From Rhynchonema sp. JSB1_4 (Eukaryota; Nematoda; Chromadorea; Monhysterida; Xyalidae), in contig JASAMV010008341.1 of NCBI GenBank assembly GCA_030248065.1, forward strand, positions 20,161-84,160: a DNA stretch of 64,000 nucleotides. The letters run 5' to 3'. Of this stretch, positions 59,489-64,000 are shown one piece after another. Under the pieces are notes generated by a model that did not search any database, was not told the origin of the DNA, and saw only the letters and a list, made by a program, of their open reading frames with translations. The translations under genes and the position numbers were made by a program. Every line of letters begins with the position of its first letter. The stretch's first letter is position 1.

Positions 59489-59983
59489 TTAACCTATTTG
59501 ATCACATATCATATCCATGTCAATTATCTTTGTTTCTGTGTCATAGTATCCGTTTACGAATGCTGTCACAATTTTGTCATTTTCTTCTGTGTTTTGCGTG
59601 AATAAATCCAAAAACTTGTGGAACGGAAGTCCCTTGGCCCTCGCATGAAGAAAGAACAATGCATATTGACCACACGTTGTTGCCCAAATGTCTTGCAAAC
59701 GTTTTTTGTTGTAATTCCAGCTGACAGACGAAGCGTTCATGAATTTCTTGAAAATTGCAAGTGGTTCTTGACCAAACGAGCAGAAATAATCCCCGAATCC
59801 TTCCTTATTAATGTAGATTGCAATCCAGTGTTCTCCCTTGTGTGTGTCTGGTTTTGTATTTGCAATGAAACAACACGGCAGCCGATCCACAACAGGCAGT
59901 TTATTGGACGGGAATACACCAAGGAACAATTGACCGAGAACGGCATCTTTGACAGCAAGACGTAACAGAGATTGGGTGTCCAT
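59489..59983 (-). CDS. Polinton maturation protease (adenain-like cysteine protease)
   Basis: 164 codons starting MDTQSLL, one base after the capsid stop codon (TGA-A-ATG). Catalytic histidine in GEHWIAIYI and catalytic cysteine in TCGQYALFFLHARA, with FGQEPLA between, give the His...Cys order of family C5 (adenain, Polinton PRO). In this family the protease cuts capsid precursors during assembly. The capsid-then-protease order is as in Polintons. Confidence 0.9.
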   Translation of the reverse strand: MDTQSLLRLAVKDAVLGQLFLGVFPSNKLPVVDRLPCCFIANTKPDTHKGEHWIAIYINKEGFGDYFCSFGQEPLAIFKKFMNASSVSWNYNKKRLQDIWATTCGQYALFFLHARAKGLPFHKFLDLFTQNTEENDKIVTAFVNGYYDTETKIIDMDMICDQIG

Positions 59984-59984
59984 T

Positions 59985-61030
59985 TCAGACGGTGTAGTCA
60001 AAGTATGTATTCCGGTTACGATCCATCAACATGAGGTTGTCAAATTCAGCGTATGCAATCATTTCTATACCTGGGTCTTTTATAGCCTCCGCAAACTGAC
60101 AGTGCACTATGGTTGAACCTTCACGAACCAGTTCCCAATGAGCGCTATCCGCCCTGTCAGGGGTCAAATCAAACACATACAATGCAAAGGAATGCACAAA
60201 GTCATCCATGTCAATCCAGTTACTTTTGTTTTCATCAGTCAAGGACAAACTTTCAAACAATTGGACATAAGCTCTTGTGGCCTGCTTTTCTGAGAAATTC
60301 ATTTTGAGGGGTTCTCTTGGATAAATCTGGCCTCCCGCATGAACTGAAATTTCTTTTACTCCGTGAGGACTAAAATTAAATGGAGAAGTTTTGTATGAGC
60401 CAAAGAAACTGTTAGAGTTCACAAATCCAACAATTAAGCGACGTGGAAGCTGACCTTCAAACAATGGTGTTGTGGGAGCACTCTGTCTGCCTGCACCAAC
60501 ATGCATACGAGTCATTGCTACTCTACGCAACGGGTACTTGGCTGAACTGCGATTCAAGGCGGCCTCAATACCTAAATGAACAGGGCTAAGCAATTGCAAG
60601 CGTTTGACATACCACTTCATGTCTAGCACGTCAATCTTGTAGGCGGGAGCATTATCTGCAAATGTCATCAAGCAAAAGGCATCACTATTGCGGTGAAGCT
60701 CCAAAGATACTTGAGAATTACTAACAAGTGCCCTATCCGACTGAAACAGGTCACAATGTACGGGAGCCATTGTTTCAACAACAATACTTTTTCTAAATCT
60801 TTTTTCACGACGTCCCCAGCCAGAATTATCTACTGAATCTACATTTGCTGGTGGTCCATCTTTGGCGTACACGGCTGCAGATAGTAAACTGTTTTTGAAA
60901 TCCCAGCCATAGTTGAGTTCAGATTCAAGAAAAGTGCGATAGGCATACATGTCACCACTATCAAACACAAGCTTTCCATTGACGTTCACTTTGGCTTGTT
61001 TGAAGAACAAAAAGTTTGTCCATTGCACTG
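59985..61030 (-). CDS. Polinton major capsid protein, N-terminally truncated
   Basis: About 348 codons to the stop at 59985. Double-jelly-roll capsid features: LPRRLIVGFVNSNSFFGSY, PFNFSPHGVKEISV, and the end AYAEFDNLMLMDRNRN. The frame stays open to 61154, but codons beyond about 61030 are the reverse complement of the capsid end itself, produced by the palindrome, and are not native. Polinton capsid proteins are usually well over 500 residues, so the front part is lost at the centre of symmetry. This piece cannot encode a full capsid subunit. Confidence 0.85.
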
Positions 61031-61282
61031 ATAGAAAACAAAAGTAACTGGATTGACATGGATGACTTTGTGCATTCCTTTGCATTGTATGTGTTTGATT
61101 TGACCCCTGACAGGGCGGATAGCGCTCATTGGGAACTGGTTCGTGAAGGTTCAACCATAGTGCACTGTCAGTTTGCGGAGGCTATAAAAGACCCAGGTAT
61201 AGAAATGATTGCATACGCTGAATTTGACAACCTCATGTTGATGGATCGTAACCGGAATACATACTTTGACTACACCGTCTGA
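61031..61282 (+). pseudogene. Capsid gene 3' fragment (right copy)
   Basis: The last 83 or so codons of the capsid frame, identical in protein to the end of the left copy and cut at the palindrome centre. Confidence 0.85.
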
Positions 61283-61283
61283 A

Positions 61284-61778
61284 ATGGACACCCAATCTCT
61301 GTTACGTCTTGCTGTCAAAGATGCCGTTCTCGGTCAATTGTTCCTTGGTGTATTCCCGTCCAATAAACTGCCTGTTGTGGATCGGCTGCCGTGTTGTTTC
61401 ATTGCAAATACAAAACCAGACACACACAAGGGAGAACACTGGATTGCAATCTACATTAATAAGGAAGGATTCGGGGATTATTTCTGCTCGTTTGGTCAAG
61501 AACCACTTGCAATTTTCAAGAAATTCATGAACGCTTCGTCTGTCAGCTGGAATTACAACAAAAAACGTTTGCAAGACATTTGGGCAACAACGTGTGGTCA
61601 ATATGCATTGTTCTTTCTTCATGCGAGGGCTAAGGGACTTCCGTTCCACAAGTTTTTGGATTTATTCACGCAAAACACAGAAGAAAATGACAAAATTGTG
61701 ACAGCATTCGTAAACGGATACTATGACACAGAAACAAAGATAATTGACATGGATATGATATGTGATCAAATAGGTTAA
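61284..61778 (+). CDS. Polinton maturation protease (right copy)
   Basis: The same 164 codons as the left copy with identical amino-acid sequence, including the His and Cys motifs. It follows the capsid fragment with the same one-base gap. Confidence 0.9.
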   Translation: MDTQSLLRLAVKDAVLGQLFLGVFPSNKLPVVDRLPCCFIANTKPDTHKGEHWIAIYINKEGFGDYFCSFGQEPLAIFKKFMNASSVSWNYNKKRLQDIWATTCGQYALFFLHARAKGLPFHKFLDLFTQNTEENDKIVTAFVNGYYDTETKIIDMDMICDQIG

Positions 61779-61789
61779 TGCTCACGTTC

Positions 61790-62303
61790 AAACAACACTT
61801 TTACATTCTGCCCCCCAACAACACAAATCCCCCTCCAACAATCCTTCCACAATCCCCCCCGCCCCGTCCCGCCCCAAAATCCAAGCCGGCCCAATATTCC
61901 CCTCCCCAACCGCGGCCGCCAAAAAAAGCCGGCCGCCACGGAAAATAGGGAACCCGCCCCCCCATTCCCCCACCCCTCCTTTCCAAGACCAACCCTTCTC
62001 CCCCAAAATTTGGCTCCCTCCAATCCCCACCTCCCCAAACTCCAACAAGAAAGGTGCGCCCCACCCACCTCAAACACCCCCCCACGACCGGAAACGCCAC
62101 GCCACCCCCCACAAGAAACCACCCGAAACCGCTTCTAGTAAAACCACGCCAACAAACACAACAAGGGCAACACAACCCCCCCCAACCACCAAAGAAGAAA
62201 GGGGGGAGAGAAGCGCCAAGAACCACAACAACGAACACAATCTTCAACATCCCACCAGACCCCTCTACCACGTCACCACCCCCACCCCCCCCAACCACCA
62301 CCC

Positions 62304-62337
<34 letters not shown>

Positions 62338-62580
62338 ACCCACCCCCCCCACCCACCCCCCCCCACCCCACCATCACCCACACAAGACCACCCACCAAAA
62401 ACACCACCACCCCCAAAACCAAACAAACAGCAAGAACCAAAAAGAAACGCAAGCACCACCGAAAACCACCAACAACACCCCAACAAAAAAAACCAACAAC
62501 AAACACAAACCACCCCAAACCCCAAACACCCAAACACAACACAAAACAAACACACACCACCCAACACAACAACAACACAA
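61790..62580. other. A/C-rich low-complexity block with a poly-C run
   Basis: Consists almost only of C and A on plus, including about 34 C in a row (62304-62337). Pro/Thr- and Gly/Val-rich frames across it are artefacts. It occupies the same place as the T/C-rich block of the left arm but shares no sequence with it. Confidence 0.8.
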
Positions 62581-62909
62581 TTACACTCACGCCCTTTGTA
62601 ACGCCCGACCACAAACGGAAAATGACAAACTAAGCGCAAGGATCCTTTTCGCTTGTCATGTCCAAGCAGTCCTGCCTTCAAAGTTGTGGCTACCAGCGCC
62701 ATAATATCAACATTTTTGCTGAACTTCGATTTGCCATTGATGGTAGAATGCGGCCAGTGATTTTTCAAAACGTGAAGGAGTCCTTTGTTGGCATCCGGCT
62801 TCCCATAGTGGAGCGGCACGCGTTTCTTGAACTTTGTTTCGAAGGTTCGAGCAGCTTTCCGTGGATACATTTTGTGAATGAATGAAACATCAGAAAAGTA
62901 CACGCCCAT
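62581..62909 (-). CDS. Polinton-associated gene of about 109 aa (right copy, 3' end lost)
   Basis: Open from MGVYFSDVSFIHK through KFKKRVPLHYGKPDANKG to GRYKGRECNCVV, then it runs into the low-complexity block without its stop. It has His/Lys-rich central and Arg/Lys-rich C-terminal parts and is highly basic overall, compatible with a nucleic-acid-binding protein. Family not recognised. Confidence 0.6.
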
Positions 62910-62988
62910 GAAAAACAAAAAAAATCAAATTAAAAACGAAAAAATTTAAAATAAAACCAGAAAAAATCCAGAAAGCAATCGGGGCGGG

Positions 62989-62996
62989 TATATAAA
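62989..62996 (+). promoter_or_regulatory. TATA box of the 153-aa gene (right copy)
   Basis: TATATAAA 31 bp before the ATG, preceded by GGGGCGGG. It sits in the 117-bp gap between two divergent genes. Confidence 0.75.
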
Positions 62997-63026
62997 CCCT
63001 TTAAACCTTTCAATCCAATTTCAGTC

Positions 63027-63488
63027 ATGTTTGTTCCAAGAGACGAAGAAGATGCCGTTCGCCGGTTTATGGACGAGAAAAAGCGATTGGAAATCGATAA
63101 CCTAGACCAAATGTTTCTTGAATGTCACGGTCCTGCGTTGAGCCAAGCAATCACGGACAAGAGCTGGGACTTGTGCCTCGGATGTCACAATTGCAGTTCC
63201 ATGGGAGACGACCACATCTGTAACTACCCACCGTCCGTGTACATCGCAAAATATGCACGAGCACTTGCGGAGGCTACAGTAGTCGGTGACGCATGGGAAC
63301 AATTTTGTGCCCGTGCCTTTTGCGCCACCAGTGTCCGTGCATTGACAACATGGTTCACCAACTACCATTCACTCAGTAGTTACATCGCCTGGAACACCAC
63401 CAAAGTCGGCGCATTCATGGATCAACACTACAGGGGATGTGTCAAGGAACCACCAGCGAGTGCCCTGCCTATTGACTACCCTTATTAG
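63027..63488 (+). CDS. Polinton-associated protein of 153 aa, unknown function (right copy)
   Basis: Protein-identical to the left copy at 57433. Has the same TATA box upstream and the same hairpin downstream, so a full transcription unit is preserved in each arm. Confidence 0.7.
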   Translation: MFVPRDEEDAVRRFMDEKKRLEIDNLDQMFLECHGPALSQAITDKSWDLCLGCHNCSSMGDDHICNYPPSVYIAKYARALAEATVVGDAWEQFCARAFCATSVRALTTWFTNYHSLSSYIAWNTTKVGAFMDQHYRGCVKEPPASALPIDYPY

Positions 63489-63518
63489 CGCCTTCGGGCT
63501 GCCTTACTCAAACCCAAC

Positions 63519-63534
63519 GGCCCTCTTCAGGGCC
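63519..63534 (+). terminator. Histone-like 3' hairpin after the 153-aa gene (right copy)
   Basis: AACGGCCCTCTTCAGGGCC with ACA after it. This is the 6-bp stem and 4-base loop layout of replication-dependent histone mRNAs (consensus GGYYYU-UHUH-ARRRCC), but with C in place of U at the first loop base. It lies 30 bp after the stop. Confidence 0.6.
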
Positions 63535-63575
63535 ACAGCCGATCATAAATAAGCTGGACAGTCACTAACGTTCAA

Positions 63576-63742
63576 TTGTCTACCTTGTACTTTTATGGGT
63601 AAAAACCATATGTACTGTGGTTGGCACAGCCCATGCTTTCAACTCGCCGGGTGAAACATCCCGCATTTCCGACAATACACTGCGCAAATTTTTGCACAGT
63701 TATTTGTCTACCTTGTACTTTTATGGGTAAAAACCATATGTA
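63576..63742 (+). promoter_or_regulatory. Tandem 39-bp upstream repeats before the next Polinton promoter
   Basis: A 39-bp sequence (TTGTCTACCTTGTACTTTTA..CCATATGTA) occurs at 63576-63614 and 63704-63742. A GTGAAACATCCCGC follows each or lies between them. The mirrored set is at about 57178-57345. Confidence 0.65.
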
Positions 63743-63813
63743 GTGCAGGTGAAACATCCCGCACAGCAGAAACCAGAAAAATTTAAAAAAAATCGTTTTT
63801 CCCCATCGCAGCG

Positions 63814-63820
63814 TATATAA
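63814..63820 (+). promoter_or_regulatory. TATA box of the gene starting at 63872
   Basis: GTATATAAGCG about 58 bp before the ATG, after the tandem repeats; conserved in the left arm at 57101-57107. Confidence 0.7.
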
Positions 63821-63871
63821 GCGAGCACTTCAGCCACAAACCTTCATTTAGGGTAAGTGGACATTTTTTGG

Positions 63872-64000
63872 ATGAAGACAACCGAACGGTTGGCTTCAAT
63901 CATTTTGGCCAGCGCGAGCTGCGGGCCAGCTGCCTGCGTGCCAGCGCGGGCCATTTGTATGCGTGCGTTTCAGCGCGTGTTAGCTCCCAATCCCATACTA
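63872..64000 (+). CDS. Start of a Polinton gene, cut by the window edge (right copy)
   Basis: Begins MKTTERLASIILASASCGPA and is open to the window end. Basic then hydrophobic; may be a signal segment, or a short first exon, since GGTAAGT precedes it. Product unknown. Confidence 0.4.
   Translation, partial: MKTTERLASIILASASCGPAACVPARAICMRAFQRVLAPNPIL

Larger units (their letters stand above)
56908..60234. repeat. Left arm of the Polinton inverted repeat
   Basis: Reverse-complement match to 61033-64000, nearly identical in coding parts, with small indels (for example a 1-bp insertion in the gene at 58021) and one long non-matching block (58440-59460). Confidence 0.92.
61033..64000. repeat. 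Right arm of the Polinton inverted repeat
   Basis: Mirror of 56908-60234, continuing to the window edge. The arms are separated by a 0.8-kb single-copy spacer (60235-61032) holding the rest of the capsid fragment. AGTTTGTCC is present on both sides of the junction. Confidence 0.92.

Noticed and set aside
61031..61154. N-terminal extension of the minus-strand capsid frame
   Set aside because: This segment is the reverse complement of the capsid gene's own 3' end, created by the palindrome, so it is not native protein.
62054..62918. Frames of about 216 codons rich in Pro/Thr or Gly/Val
   Set aside because: They run through the A/C-rich and poly-C block, which has no counterpart in the mirrored arm. 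Only the first part of the minus-strand frame is a gene.

Overview
This window is nuclear DNA from a multicellular animal, most likely an invertebrate. Its host genes are split by GT-AG introns and encode a GLUT-type sugar transporter, a seven-helix receptor, an RGS-domain protein and an AGXT2-like aminotransferase. There are no operons or Shine-Dalgarno sites, and much of the sequence is transposable elements. Some introns are very short (41 and 66 bp). I cannot name the species. Phlebovirus-type envelopes are known from BEL/Pao elements of nematodes (Cer7), so a worm-like host is possible but unproven.

Layout. 1-4.8 kb holds no gene I recognise, apart from a possible first exon at 1573 and small inverted-repeat elements. 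4840-8552 (+) is a seven-exon GLUT/SLC2 gene whose splice phases all agree, with a (TG)n tract in one intron. 12037-21535 (+) is a class A GPCR. Its second intron carries an LTR-retroelement remnant, a 4.7-kb foldback element with an 8-bp target duplication (itself hit by a hAT MITE) and another MITE. 22-27 kb is a cluster of palindromic MITEs. 28732-41610 is a complete BEL/Pao retrovirus-like element (- strand) with identical 392-bp LTRs, a 5-bp target duplication and one open gag-pol-env frame of about 3,240 codons. On its opposite strand, between env and the 3' LTR, lies a spliced SGNH-hydrolase-like gene plus a tiny membrane ORF. tRNA-derived SINEs flank the element in opposite orientation. 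43-52.2 kb (+) holds exons of one or more genes, including an RGS domain at 44378-44706 and a C-terminal exon pair ending at 52179. 53000-55802 (-) is an AGXT2-like gene in at least nine exons whose PLP-lysine position is not lysine.

56.9-64 kb is a large inverted repeat made of Polinton/Maverick (adintovirus-like) sequence. Each arm carries the end of a major capsid gene, an adenain-type protease, two small divergent genes with TATA promoters, a histone-like 3' hairpin and tandem upstream repeats. The capsid gene is cut at the centre of symmetry, and a low-complexity block differs completely between the arms.

Two short sequences recur across unrelated contexts far above chance: a 12-mer GTGATGTTTCAC and a roughly 33-bp element with core CAGGTCATCGTCAGTGCGAA bounded by GTGCAC/TGCAC ends. 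They, the antisense SGNH gene and the Polinton palindrome with its hairpin shared with a SINE are the most unusual observations here.
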